64,000 nucleotides of DNA from positions 3,040,001 through 3,104,000 of the forward strand of contig OX485809.1 of assembly GCA_950295325.1 (NCBI GenBank), read 5' to 3'. The stretch is from Polytrichum commune. Its lineage: Eukaryota; Streptophyta; Polytrichopsida; Polytrichales; Polytrichaceae. Position 1 is the stretch's first letter. Each line of letters begins with the position of its first letter. Positions 11,085-23,617 of the stretch are shown piece after piece. The translations under genes were made by a program, and so were the position numbers. The notes below the pieces were generated by a model. It was given only the letters and a program-made list of their open reading frames with translations, did no database searches and was not told the origin of the DNA.

Positions 11085-13795
11085 GTAGCTTAAGTATAGT
11101 TAGTGCGTTTTCAAGGAACCCATAATCCTTGCCCTCTTAACTTACTTTTTCTTTGTCATCATGTCAAATGTGACAACGACATGTGTGTAACTTCACGGCG
11201 AATGCCTCGCAAAACTAAGATCGGATATCGTTTACAGACAATACGTTGCATATGGAAATAATATGGGTCCACTAATACCTACACCGGACCTAACCATCCG
11301 TATCATTGAATTCACCTTATGCGTGATAGATTCCTTGACCAAGCCATACAAACAAAAGAAGACAACTACAACCTGTTAATAAACGCAATAAGAGCACGAG
11401 GCTAGAGTATTAGACCCCTCATAGTTGTCACTGCAAGAGTAAGGGGAGCCATTCACACAAAGAAGCATAGAACTCCTCGAGAACCTACATATCCCCACAT
11501 CACTAATAAATAAAAACAATGAAAACCATCCACCAAATAGCCATCAAATATCTCACATACCTAGTACTTAATAAGAGAAAGCTCGACAATAAACAAGGAC
11601 CAATACTCCCCCCCCCCCCCCCACATAGTAAATAGGTATCATTATGATTTATTTTACTTCATTATATATGTATACACACACAAACAAGAGCCCATCCACC
11701 GCAAGGTAGGCAGTAAACTCCACCATGCACCAAGGGGATTCTTGAGCATGGTAGGGCCAATGGGCTCAAATTCACGTCGGATGACCCGATGTTGATTTTT
11801 CTTTTCTTTTCTTGTAACTTCATGGCTTTTCGCATCACGTTAGACAATGATGGCTACATGTGTGGAACTTCAAGGCTTAAGGAGACTCTAGGTATTATGA
11901 TTGGGGGTGCGCATGCGGGGGGTGGGTGGGTGGGGGGGGGGGGGGGGTAATCGAAAATGGGTATGTCTACCATATACTAAGTTAGAGCACGCATTTTTGA
12001 AGTGATGTCAAGGCCACAAATTCTCCTTTAATGATCAAGTAGCGGGTCGAGCCATTGACTTCACTTCATATGAGTCAATGAGTTGTATTAATTTATTTCT
12101 AAGTGCTCATTTTACAAAACAAAGACATAACATTACTTAGCCAACGAAGCTCATTCTCTCGTTCTTTGTAAAGCTACTGAATCTCTCTCTCCCCCCTCTT
12201 TGCTCTTGTCATTGCCTTCAAACTATATAAATAGAAAATGTGATATTCTTGACAATTTGATTAAAACCTCCTACAAAGCTTGGACTACTTAGTAGGATCT
12301 ACACCAATGTTGAAATATTACACTATACTTAACCATGAGTTAACTAACCATGGTCAAGGAAATTACCGTGCTCCACGATTTAGGATTTCAGTGACCTAAA
12401 GCGGCCACTATATCTTACTAAACCAATACTTAAAACCCTAAACTTTTTCATGTGAAAACTCTTTTACATGCTTGGAGGAGGAAACACTTGGTTTAGATTG
12501 TTCAATAAGGCTAAGTAGATACGTGATTAATGTAGAAGCGCATGGTGTTTGGTGTACTAAAGGTTGATGTTGTTCAAGAAAGTTACACAATATGGCAAAA
12601 GAGCAATTTGTATATTCATTGTTTTGTATTGAGTATACGTGTTTGCAAACATTCAATGGACTTGACATGTGAGGTAAATGTGTGACATGGATTGTAATTG
12701 AGCTTAGCTGAAGACACCTAACACACGCCTTTCTAACACACAAATGTATGTTTGGGTTGGCACGGGTGCAAGTGAGGCTAGCTCTTCACATTTTCAACGC
12801 CAACAATAAGGCATTACTCATGTTTGGATGCTCTTTCACTCTTGAAATCTTACATGTGTGTTATTATGTTACACAAGTTATTATGTTACTTTGAATTAGT
12901 ATCTTGATGTATATACAAATTCCAACAAATAATTAAGACATTGAGATACATACATACAAATAAGGTATGCAAGTCTACATATCACATCTTTGCTTTATTA
13001 CTTGGTTGTAACAATAATCATTGGGCACAATTAATGCAGTCATATATTAGACTATATTGTGAATTCGGTTGCCATACGTGATGGATATTTGTTATCATGA
13101 CACATATCATAACATTTTAGTACTTTATGCCTTTATGACAACCCATGTTATTAAACTTTGATTTGAAAGCAAGGAAACATAGCGGAGTATCTAACTACTT
13201 TGATAAGCATACAAATTCCTAGTTGAAAGTTCAAGCAACCTACTATGATGTAAAACATAGCACTAAATCCATAGTTATAATGTTGGATGCTATGTTTAGG
13301 GAGGCAATAGACTTGTGATGAAAGAAAATCCCACCCACCCACCCTTGCTTTATTTTGATAAAGAATGATAATAAAAAAGCCTTTGAAAAGAGGAAGCTCA
13401 AGCTTTGAGAAAAAGCTTTGAAATATCACAACTCTCTCTAAGTTTCTACATCTTGCACTTACCTTATGAAAGCAAAGTGCATTCATTGAAGATTACTCCT
13501 ACAAACATGCTCTCCCCACTTAATAACATCATGGGGACCTTCAAAATGACCACTAACCATATATAAGTGAATGTCTTCAAAATAAGTGTTCATAAAAGTT
13601 CGCAATCCATGGTATGTGCAGTACTCACCTTATACCCTAATCAGTGTAGGTGCATGAATCTTGTGAATTGGTGTTCAATATGAATATATTAAATCCTTAA
13701 GTTATAGGGTAAACCAATCGATGTTATCGTGCACTCATCCTAATTAGGGCATAAGATAGACATGCCTTATTCGAACACATCAATAATTTGGACAC
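11085..13795. other. gene-free DNA with homopolymer tracts
   Basis: Contains a C15 run (11,608-11,622) and a G16 run (11,932-11,947). The 111-codon frame on the minus strand (13,151-13,486) and the 101-codon frame at 12,438-12,743 resemble no family I know and look fortuitous. Confidence 0.5.
11696..11800 (+). mobile_element. SINE 3' module without the tRNA head
   Basis: This block aligns with the 3' half of the SINE at 15.27 kb. Shared words are TTGAGCATGGTAGG and CATGCTCAATTTCATGTCGG-like text, followed by a T-rich tail. No A or B box precedes it, so it is a 5'-truncated copy or an independent use of the same module. Confidence 0.55.
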
Positions 13796-14100
13796 TAACG
13801 TTTGAGTGGTATGCGGTTAGGTGTGGATCTAAGACCTTGTACTGAAAAGACAACGTATATTTGAAAGAGATTGGACTAAGTGTTCAAAATATGTTAACCG
13901 TTCTAGATTCAATAGTCAACATGATTTAGGGGGGGGGACCTATATGATCACTTAATGAGCACATGAATCTTCACTTTGAGAATGAAGAAAATGTTCACAC
14001 GAGCTCCAAAAATCATGGGCCAAATGGCTATGGATGTAACATGATAACAATAATCATCATGCTCTAATCATGTGTTTCATATCCTAAGAGAAGTGGGCGC
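13796..14100 (+). repeat. dispersed repeat family R1, copy at 13.8 kb
   Basis: Aligns with 5838-6115 over most of its length, including the internal poly-G position. The tail TTTCATATCCTAAGAGAAGTGG recurs in similar form near 6350 and 58,630. Confidence 0.6.
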
Positions 14101-14122
14101 ACATAAAAAAGAATCCATCTAA

Positions 14123-14418
14123 GGGCCGGTTCACATGCAGTCCCTAATCCTAAGTCAGAAGTCACTTGACGTCAACCCGTGCAATCTTAGCCGTTGAGAG
14201 CATGGAAGTTGGGATTTATCACTTTACTTGGAGTCCAAGTCCCAAATCCCATGTATGACATGGATGCATACATGCAACACTTTCTGGAGGTGAGGCAATT
14301 TTTTGCATACAATAATCAAGATTGGGCTTAAATAAAATTTAACCAAATTTGAATGGTTTCTTGAGGCTCAAAGTTGGGACTTGGGGCTTGAGAGTTGGGA
14401 CCCCATGTGAACCGGTCC
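14123..14418. mobile_element. Harbinger/Tourist-type MITE, 296 bp
   Basis: The left end GGGCCGGTTCACATG and the right end CATGTGAACCGGTCC are near-perfect inverted repeats. TAA flanks both sides (14,120-14,122 and 14,419-14,421), the target typical of PIF/Harbinger. The interior resembles the element at 58,003-58,498, so they are one family. No transposase is encoded. Confidence 0.9.
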
Positions 14419-14421
14419 TAA

Positions 14422-15255
14422 GGCACATCTACCTCATGCAATGCATTTCATTGATGTTATGGATTGAATGGCTTTTCTCAAAGCAAATTGCAAACCTATA
14501 AGCCTACAATCTATGTAGAAAAATGTCCCACTGACAAAGGATATACTCCAACCTTCCTAATGTCACACATGTAGCAACCAAAGTATACGTGGTATTAAGA
14601 AGGACTGCAATGTTAACATGGATGTGTGATATTAGAGAATTAGTTTAGCATGTGACATCACAAAATAATAAAAAGTCAACTTTGCAATAATGACAATGAT
14701 GACAACATGATGCGTGTGGTTTTAATTCTTTTGTAGATTATTTTATTGTCAAAATCAATAACATATGAGAGGGAGATGGGACAACAAGGAAGGGGGGTTT
14801 AAATTAAGCACATCCCTTCCCTAGGGTTTTGGGATATAAGAGAGGGGGGGACTTTACAAAGTTTAGGGTGTAGTTGGTAGGTGCAAACTTCCACTTTAAT
14901 GTAAAAGAGACTAAGTGCAATGTAATGAATCTACAGGAGTCAAGTTCAATGATCGGGGAGAACCGACCACTAGTTACATATGAGCTGGTTGAATTTGAGT
15001 GGTAACCATTTCAAGTTCAAGACTTTTAAAAAATTACCCATGATTTTAGAGGAATCCATGGAACAAACTTCAAATTATTAAAGAACAACTTCGTGATCAG
15101 AACATGTAATCGGTTGGACTTGGAAAACATTGGGATTTTGATTGAATATGCCCAAAAACCATCCTAGACACTGGTCAAGTTCATAGAGAAAGCAAAAGAA
15201 AAATAGTAGTAAAATATCATTATGCTTGGGGAAGGCTCATAGAAATGGGGCAATG
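14422..15255. other. gene-free intergenic DNA
   Basis: No gene, RNA or bounded element is recognised. Confidence 0.5.
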
Positions 15256-15269
15256 ATTCATGACAACCA

Positions 15270-15516
15270 AGTCCGAGATGACCCTAAACTACCGGGTGAT
15301 AGTGGAGAGGTACTCATTTCCGAATGGAGTGGTTGGCGGTTTGTTTCCCGCCGTGAAATCTTCTCTCTACTTGGCAAGAAAAAACTAGGTAGGTAGGTAG
15401 TAAATCTCACCCAACACCAAGAGGTTTTGCAAGGTCATGTTATCTTGAGCATGGTAGGACCAACATGCTCAATTTCATGTCGGATTGCCTGACATTGGTT
15501 ATTTATTAGTTTATTT
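15270..15516 (+). mobile_element. tRNA-derived SINE, copy 2 (full length)
   Basis: A 247-bp insertion is flanked by a perfect 14-bp target duplication, ATTCATGACAACCA, at 15,256-15,269 and 15,517-15,530. The head carries the same A-box-like GATAGTGGAGAGG (15,298-15,310) as copy 1 and a mutated B box GGTTTGTTTCC (15,338-15,348). It continues through a GTAG-rich middle and a 3' module to a T-rich tail. It is longer than the 4.07-kb copy, so copy 1 lacks the 3' module or is a shorter subfamily. Confidence 0.88.
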
Positions 15517-15530
15517 ATTCATGACAACCA

Positions 15531-17339
15531 TGGAAATTGACTGTCAAAAATGTTGGGAACCACCCATCATTTGGAAGATTTTCTCAAAGTAAATCTAACA
15601 CCCAACTTAGGGTTAGACAATTGCCATATACGAATGTACCTCTTATCAGTTCAACGTGAAAAATACGACCCCTGTAAGGTTGTGACTAAATCATCTAGTC
15701 CAACATTTGGACTCGACTAATATGAAGTCTTTGAAACTACTTTCGGGGTTGAATCAACTTAAAAAAGCAACATCTCAAATCTATATTATTCGAGGGCTTT
15801 TATGTTGGAAGAAAGAGAGGTACATTGGTACACAATACTTCCCTCTCGCATGGACTTAGCATCACATTCCCCAATTTGGTTTGGTTGGATTAACCTACAA
15901 AGGTTGAAATTCTACCGTGAACCTCTCTTACATGCATGGTTGAAGAAAATCTTAAGCCATAGATGTGGTGTATTTAGGTTGTACAATGGACCCCCATGTT
16001 CTTTGGGGGTTCAACGCAGTCAAACATTGGCTTCTACTCTTGGATTGTAGGCGAAGTACCACCATCACGGTGCATTTTCATCACGGGCTTCGTATGTTGC
16101 ACTCCTTGACTACTAGTAGCTTACAATTCATGGCACCCACGTTAGGGGGTCCGGTCAAACATACATGCAATAGGTTTGTGGTTGACTCATCCCAACTTAA
16201 TTTCACTAGACTATTTTATGTTTGGATCATTCTCATAAATTTTGAAGCAAATTTTGAAACATGGCCAAATAATGATAAAATTGTAGATCCACATAGTCAT
16301 TTATACATTCCGTTGAATGGTGCTTCTTTGAAGGATGTTTTTACTGAGTGCACATTAGAGTTCTTTACTTTTCTTCGGGGGTACGGAGTGGGTACAAGAG
16401 TTTGGTCTCCTCTTATTTATTTTTTACGTCGCATTTATCTTTGAAAAAAATTCACTTGTTTCTTTGTCACGAATAGTTCTATTTTGTCCACTGAAGTCAC
16501 TTAACTTGCCCTCTAACCCAACACTAAGCATAGAGATGCAGTTGTTCTCAACACTGAACATTCTAAACCAAATTATCCATGCACTTGATTTGCTTCGAAA
16601 TTCTAATTCTAAATGCAATGTGTTTCAATGTGTTTGGTCCTACTATTATAAATGTATATGAAAGTGTTTGAATTGTTAGAGGTGCCTTTGAGAGAACTTT
16701 GAGGATAATTTAAAATAGAAAAAAACATTCATCATTTACAATGACTTTCATATGAGAAGTAGCATGAACAAACCTCCATCGACCATACGATAATGTAGAC
16801 TTTGTTGAGCTTAGAACGTCTTTGAACAATCTAAATTTTTCCTAGTATTTATGCCATCTTGCAAATAGTGTACTTGATGGGCTACAATCTATTGAATGGA
16901 GACGTTCATGAATGTTGGGACCAAGGTGGGACATACATGTTTACTTGCACCTCCATAACTTAGTACATAAGCTTTGCGTGCACAAATTTTCCTCTTGCAT
17001 TAAGAGGTACATTGGATGGATTAGAGGTACATTCGTACCCTATGGAGTTAATGCTCTTGCACCTTCCAAGGTGTGGGCTAGCCTCGTCTCTAAGGGCTCC
17101 TCAAAAAGGCCCCCCGCCCGTATCCGCCTTTGTCTGCTTTGCGCTACCCTGCCCACCAGGCCCTGCCCGGTAGAGCTCTTTGTGTTTCTAAGTCCAATTA
17201 GGCACATGTTAACATCTTCCAAATTTTCTTTATAAATTTGGGTATTTTTGTTAAACATGAAAAAATATTGGTAATTTTCTTAAAGTCTTGACTTTCAACC
17301 GGTCATTTTTCAAACTCAATCAAGTCATTTGTAATTACA
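15531..17339. other. gene-free DNA with one orphan 159-codon frame
   Basis: The plus-strand frame at 15,965-16,444 is the longest in the first 20 kb. It overlaps a shorter frame (15,802-16,050). It has no recognisable domain and no signal sequence. It is not proposed as a gene. Confidence 0.4.
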
Positions 17340-17556
17340 CTAAATATTATATTTAGTATCACTTATTATTTGGAGTTACACAATGATATATATTTTATTT
17401 ATTAATTTGTTTCCTTCCAAGTAAAGATGCCAATGTTCTATAATGTCTAGACAACAAGTTTGACCTTTGTTGGCAAAAAAATGAGATAATATTCAATAAA
17501 TTGTCATAGCATTGTGTAATTCCAAATAATAAGTCACAATACTACAATATTTAGGT
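17340..17556. repeat. AT-rich inverted-repeat element, MITE-like
   Basis: The arms at 17,340-17,385 and 17,510-17,556 are imperfect inverted repeats. Shared core words are CTAAATATT and CTTATTATTTGG, followed by ACACAATG. The spacer is about 125 bp and non-coding. The target duplication is unclear, so the superfamily is open. Confidence 0.65.
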
Positions 17557-19029
17557 AGTGGTTGGTTCTTCATGTTCATTGGTCTACAAAACCCATCTTA
17601 AGTGCGCCTCACCTTCAAGGTCCAAAATCCAATATATATTAGATTCATGAAAAACCATTGTTTTTTTAAATAATTTAATATCTACTTTAAGCAAGGTTAT
17701 TATGACATTATTGATAATTCAATTTGCATGACATCTTATGCTTTATTAGAATTCTCATGGTTTAGGGTCTAAACATGTATAACCTATAGCCCATCCTCAT
17801 AGCCCACGAGATCAGAAAGCATATTATTTCAAGAAGCTTATTTTTGGAGGATAGATACTCTATTTCTCATGCATCAACCAAAAAATTATCGCATGGGCAG
17901 TTGAGATTGAAGTATCATTCCAACATATTTTCCATAAAATACGTGCTAAATAAAAGGTGAGTGAGTTGGTTTCAATCTCCAATTTCTCAAAAACATTAAT
18001 CACACGATATTTCAAAGTGATTGATGTTTAATTATGAAATTATTTGGAAATTATGATTGATGATATGAACCACCTTAATATCATGTGTTTAACCTTCCAT
18101 GGATTATAATTGACACATAAAAAAACATTATTGAATAAATTTCATCATGCATGTCAATGGATAGGTTGAAAATGTACCATTGCAAAATTGTTGCAAGGAT
18201 GTCACAAATACATTATTATATTGTTTACACACCTTCATTTAGGTGTAACCACAAAATAGTTTGACAGTGGAGATAAAAAAAACGACACCCTAACTAGACT
18301 TGGGACTAACACAATGCGTTGAGGCTTTATTGTAAACCAAATCATTCATAATCCTTAAACTCAAACTGTGAAGACAAATCGACTCCGAACATGAAATTAA
18401 GGAACCACCACTTCATCATACATTATTTCCAAAAACACCATGTGCAATAAAAGGGGTTGACAATCACATAGTCATTTTTATTTACTGAATATTAACAATG
18501 TCAAGTTTTCTCTTTCAACATCAACTTGAAAGCCTTGTAGTGCAAGGTTATCACTTTATCTCTTATGATAAGCTTTAATTTTTTTGATTCAAATATAAAA
18601 ATAATGTGAAAATGACGGAATTAGAGGTAGATACTTTATTAACATGTGCAAATTAGGGCAATAGTCTGGGAGATAGGAAAAGAAAGGATATGAGTAGACT
18701 ATTGTCTGATTAGGGAAGGTGTAATCTTGCAACTTAGCACCTAACCTCTTAGAAGACGCATATAAAGGAAAAAACTTAAGGGAGAAAGATGATTGATTCT
18801 TTTTTTGTTTTTTTTTGTTGATGTTATAAAAACTCTTTAGGACTATGAACTTGAAATTCATGTAATTGTAATTGACATGAGGGCTTTTTATTCCATTGAA
18901 GGAACAAAGATTGATTCTTAGCATTCTATTGTGTTCATTCTAGTTGTGAGAACTAGAATTGTTGTGGTGTATATCCGAGGAGTGATTCCTTAGTAAAAGT
19001 TTTGTGGAAATCTCATTATGAAATTGCAA
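17557..19029. other. gene-free AT-rich DNA
   Basis: No gene is recognised. A minus-strand frame of 111 codons at 18,589-18,924 looks fortuitous (K/F/Y/S-rich, no domain). Confidence 0.5.
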
Positions 19030-19037
19030 AGTAAGTT

Positions 19038-19294
19038 CTCGGGGGGTTCACTCCCTCTTATATTTTGCATACACGTGCGTTTTGGGGGGCTATTTACCTT
19101 GCAGAAAAGATTATAAGGTATGGTATTCTTCAAAATAAAGGTGTGATGGTATTTTACATGTAATCCTTTTTCATTATTAAAAAACCCCCTATATTATATG
19201 TAAGTTTTTTACAAAATTGATCTACAATGGATATATTAGACCCTATTTTTTATTGCACGTTATTCTACGATTTTTTGCCAGTGAACCCCCCGAG
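19038..19294. mobile_element. hAT-type MITE, 257 bp
   Basis: Perfect 15-bp terminal inverted repeats, CTCGGGGGGTTCACT, are flanked by a perfect 8-bp target duplication AGTAAGTT (19,030-19,037 and 19,295-19,302). An 8-bp duplication is diagnostic of hAT transposition. The interior is AT-rich and non-coding. A second member with the same CTCGGGGGG end is nested in the Copia element at 40.64 kb. Confidence 0.93.
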
Positions 19295-19302
19295 AGTAAG
19301 TT

Positions 19303-21830
19303 TTAGTGACAGTCAATCATTTAATCTTGTGCAATTCGTGAATGATTGGTAATCTTGTCTATAGCTTGAGAGAGGTAATGATGATAAGTGGCTACTCCAT
19401 TGAATTGAGTGATAAGTTTGATTACATGATCGTGCTAGGATTGGTATTCATTGATGTTGATTTTGGAAAGATTATTGTCTTGAGTGAATAAGCATGTGAA
19501 TTACTTAAGTAAGACTAGGTGAGTCGATAGCTTGACAACAAGACCAACACCTGAAGTATCGCAGACTAAATTAAAGAAGTTAGGGTAGTATGTGAGGAAC
19601 TATAGCCTAAGTAACTGAAAGATCCCAATTAATCAACCGCAAACAATTGACTATGAAGATAATTCAGTAAGAAGATAACTAAAGTGACTAATCTTAACGA
19701 CATGAAATATGGAAGCCTTACCTTGAGATGAGGTTAAATTAATTACGAACAAAATGATTGTCTAGAAGAGGGACAAAGGTTGCCTAAATAGAGAAGGAAA
19801 ATGGCCATAAGACTATGGTCTCTTGAAAATTGAATGGAGTCCTGAAAGGCGATTGTGATTGTAAAATTGAGAGGATATATTAGTTCAAGTGAGTGATTAA
19901 ACCAAAAAGAGGATGAAAGGGCAGTGACCTTTGAAAGTTGACCTTTGAAAAGACCATCTACTAAGGGAGTTACTAGATAGCTCTAGGGAGAAGAAGACGA
20001 TCGACTACACATATGATTGTCTTCATCTCGATTTACTACTTTGCGAATATAATACCGACCAACTTATTTGATCAAAGGATTTATAATGAACTTGAACGTG
20101 GAACTAATTGAATATGAATCAATGAAGACTGCAAATTTTGAAAGGATGGCTGCACATATATTTCAAGTTAGATTAATCAAATAATAATAATTAAGACGAG
20201 ACTATTGACTACACCAAAGTGCCCTTGGCTTTGGTAAAAAGACAAAAACGAAATACTACATGCAAAACAATTGATGATGGGTGTGTTTATGCTTGTGCAT
20301 TGCATTTGGTCCAATTAAAATGAACTCCGTGCCATATTATTGCATGGGTAATTAGAGTGAGGTGAGTGAATATCACGGTCGCATATATTGACATGGGGAC
20401 ATTTTAAAGTTTTTACCTGTAATCCATAATTTAATTGTCCGTTCAACCCGGAAATAAAGAAAAATAACCTTGTGCTTTTCTTAACAAAAATTATCTGCCA
20501 TACCTAGATGATACAAAAATCACCTTTTAAGTCTTCGTTGATTGTTTATTTGGATTTGTTTGTAATCAAAAGCTAAACTATAAGCCTTTTGATTACATGA
20601 TGAGTCAATGAAGTTGTAGCTACTTATCCTTAATGACTACTGGAAACAACTACAATTGAAAGATCACAAGAGTTGAAGCAACTGTCATTTTTGGAGAGGA
20701 AATGGAAAGTTGGATAATTATGAATGTAATATTGACAAAACATAGGATAAAGGCTAGCATATGTTGCTCATTATAGTTATATGAATGACCATACATATAA
20801 AGATGGTTGCCAACTCTATGAAGTCGCAAATATCTGCAACAAACATAATATAGCTCAAGAGATTGTTTGTCAGCCTAGAATAAGCAAAATATTGTACGAA
20901 GAATAACCAATGTTAAACCAACATGCTTGTTATCAAGTTAAATTGGTTAAAAACAGAATATGAATCATTCACAAGTAATTAGACATTTCAAACTAAATCG
21001 AAATATATTTAACATGTTTCATTATCGTCAATACAATTGAATTGTAGTTAAAATTTTATTTATTAAACATATTGCATATTCATCATACATTTAATCAACA
21101 AAAATTAATCATAAAATGAATATTTTATGATTACTATTTGTTAACCATTGAATATTTGGAAGAGCTATTGAATTGCAAAAAAAATATTCAAAAGATGGTT
21201 AAAATACTAAAACTTTGGTTAAAATATATATACATTATTCACATGATTATTCAAAAGATGGTAATAATCCAAATACAATATATCGTCATAATTCTTACAT
21301 TCTATATAACCATTATATTTCTTCCACCCTTATTTTCTTCATACATTTGTTGCAATATGTTTTTGAGACCTTTAAGAATATAATTTTCAACCTCTCTATT
21401 CATTGAGGGCGAGACTCACCTCACATCAATACTTTCCCGAACACACAAAAACACCTCCTCGTAGTTATACACACAATTGGAGAGAACCGGTAGTTAGTTG
21501 CACCGGCATGTATACATATAGTCAAAAAGAAGAAAAACCATTGGGATACTAACACCTTCCCAAACCAACGCGCACAAAAAACACCACTATGAAACTACAA
21601 TACCTTCAAAACTTTTGCTTGGGAAAGAAGATGAGAGCCGGTAGAGGTGGGATGTGTGGTGACATCGGAGTGGATAAGAAGTTGGATAAGAAGGCGGGGG
21701 TTTAGGAGGGATTGTGGAGGGGGGGGGGGAATTGAGAGAGAGAGGCTCCCCATGAAGTTTATTGGGAAGCGTCCTTAGGAACGTCTTCTTGGGAACAAAG
21801 GCTAAAATAAGTATTTCTCTAAGTTGAATA
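19303..21830. other. gene-free intergenic DNA
   Basis: No gene is recognised on either strand. A G-rich run followed by (GA)n lies near 21,720-21,745. Confidence 0.5.
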
Positions 21831-23320
21831 CTAGTTTAAATTTGAAAATAGCTTTTCATTAATTGCTTGCACTTTGTGTAAGACTCTAAATTTTTGTATT
21901 TTATCTTTGCTTAGCCTAGTCTTTACCTACACTTTCCGGTCATTTTATCACTTTTAGGACATTCACCTTGTACTCGCTCGCGGACCTAAAGGGTACCCCC
22001 GTAGCATTGCTACTTAATGTTATGAACTTTGAATGACAAACCAATTTATGTGCAAAATGTGTTGAAATTAGATGTAAAACATTGCATTTTCTTATTTTTT
22101 GGAATATTATTGGTTTTGTCTTTATCCTATCATTTTCTATTTTCTATTATTTCAAATATGGACTATAGATCCACGCCATTAAAAGTCAATAACAACAAAT
22201 CTTTCAAAAGTTATAGGCTTTGAAATAGAATTAAGATTCTCAATGCAATTTTTGTCTTGCATGTGACTTCTTCTTCATTATAATGTTTAACGAAACATCA
22301 TTATTTCTTCATCAGTTTTTGAACTTCATCTAAATAATTTATATATCAATTTTTCTTATATTATTTTTAGTAACATTTAAATCTAATATATACATTTTTA
22401 TTGAATATATTAGTCTTAAATTGGAACCATTATTTATATTATATCCATACTATACTTATAATAATAAGTACCAATCTAATATGGATATCCGTTAAATGTA
22501 TGAGTGAATACAACGTAAACATACATTAAATGAACAAATGATATCTTTACATATAATTTATAATATAAATATTTTTAAAGACAAAAAAATAATCAAATCG
22601 TGGGCATAACCTTCTTTAATTATATTCTTATGAGTCCATTATTTTTTCTATATAATTTATTAAATTAGGTATATATTAAAAAATATCATAAGAAAAATTG
22701 ACATTAATGTTAAATTTTTATTTTTACATATTTTTCATACCAAAATTCTATATCACTGAAACAATATCTTTGCCTAAAATAAAAACACGAGGAAAATCAT
22801 AGAACTTTTACTTTTAATATTTAGAATACAAAATGAACATCAGAATTCATTGCTACCTATTTGTGTTTTTTGTATATTTTAAATTTCAATAAAAACTATT
22901 TTTTTTCAATAAATTTCTTAATAAGAATTTGATGATTTTTTTGTTATTAATAAAGACTTACAAAACATCTCATATTCTCAATGATATAAATTAAGCAGTA
23001 GGAGCTAATTCCAAAACAATACCTTTATAACTTTGTTTCGTATGTTATTACAACTTTCTTATACACAATATATTAAATATTGAAATTTATTTTCTATTTT
23101 AAATTGATACACTTGTAATATATAAAAGAAGACAATATTAATTTGTTGAAAAAAAAATTCATTTAAATTTTTTTTATAATTTTTTTAATTTAATTCAATA
23201 AAATAAAATAAAATAACGTTACTTAGGGCTTTTGTATTTTTATAAGTATTATTTATAGAATATATGTCTTTATTTCGATCTTCTAAAATTTTATACTGTA
23301 GCTCTAAAATTTTTAATATG
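21831..23320. other. very A+T-rich block
   Basis: Long stretches are almost pure A/T with homopolymer runs. No coding frame or organellar gene is recognised. Similar blocks lie at 25,501-26,300 and 28,346-28,945, so the three may belong to one nested structure. Confidence 0.55.
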
Positions 23321-23321
23321 T

Positions 23322-23340
23322 CCCTAAACCCTAAACCCTA
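23322..23340. repeat. short interstitial telomere-type repeat
   Basis: About 2.7 units of the plant-type CCCTAAA telomere repeat lie exactly at the edge between the A+T-rich block and the Gypsy fragment. Two to three units can arise by chance. Confidence 0.5.
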
Positions 23341-23531
23341 TGCTCGTGCCTTGGGACTACGAAATGGACCAGGGTATCCGGAGGGTTGACTGGAGAGAAC
23401 CCCAAGAGTGTTATGATGTTAGCATCCTAAGGTCACTAAGTGTCAGGACTCACCTAATAAGTAGCTTGTGCATGTGAGTTAGAGGCTTTGTGCGGGGCGC
23501 GAAGGACGTGACGCTAAACGGGCATTACATG

Positions 23532-23543
23532 TGGTATCAGAGC
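23532..23543 (+). promoter_or_regulatory. Gypsy primer-binding site (tRNA-iMet 3' end)
   Basis: TGGTATCAGAGC is complementary to the 3' end of plant initiator-Met tRNA, the usual primer site of plant LTR retrotransposons. The 5' LTR should end one or two bases upstream, after ATTACA. The LTR start was not located, and no second LTR copy was found. Confidence 0.85.
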
Positions 23544-23617
23544 AATTGAAGCTCGGAATTGCGATTTAGAGTCCTAGAACTAAGCGGAGCTAAAAGGAGA
23601 CCTTGGAGGTTTCAACA

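Noticed and set aside
15965-16444. 159-codon plus-strand frame as a gene
   Set aside because: No domain, overlapping shorter frame, repeat-rich surroundings, and length within chance for 64 kb.
16912-17258. Overlapping opposite-strand frames with an Arg/Pro-rich stretch as a gene
   Set aside because: Both strands are open over one short GC-rich patch; no domain and no splice context.
21831-23320. A+T-rich block as organellar DNA insertion
   Set aside because: No organelle gene, tRNA or rRNA sequence is recognisable in it.
23322-23340. Telomere repeat as evidence of a chromosome end or fusion
   Set aside because: Fewer than three units, common in plant promoters and by chance.
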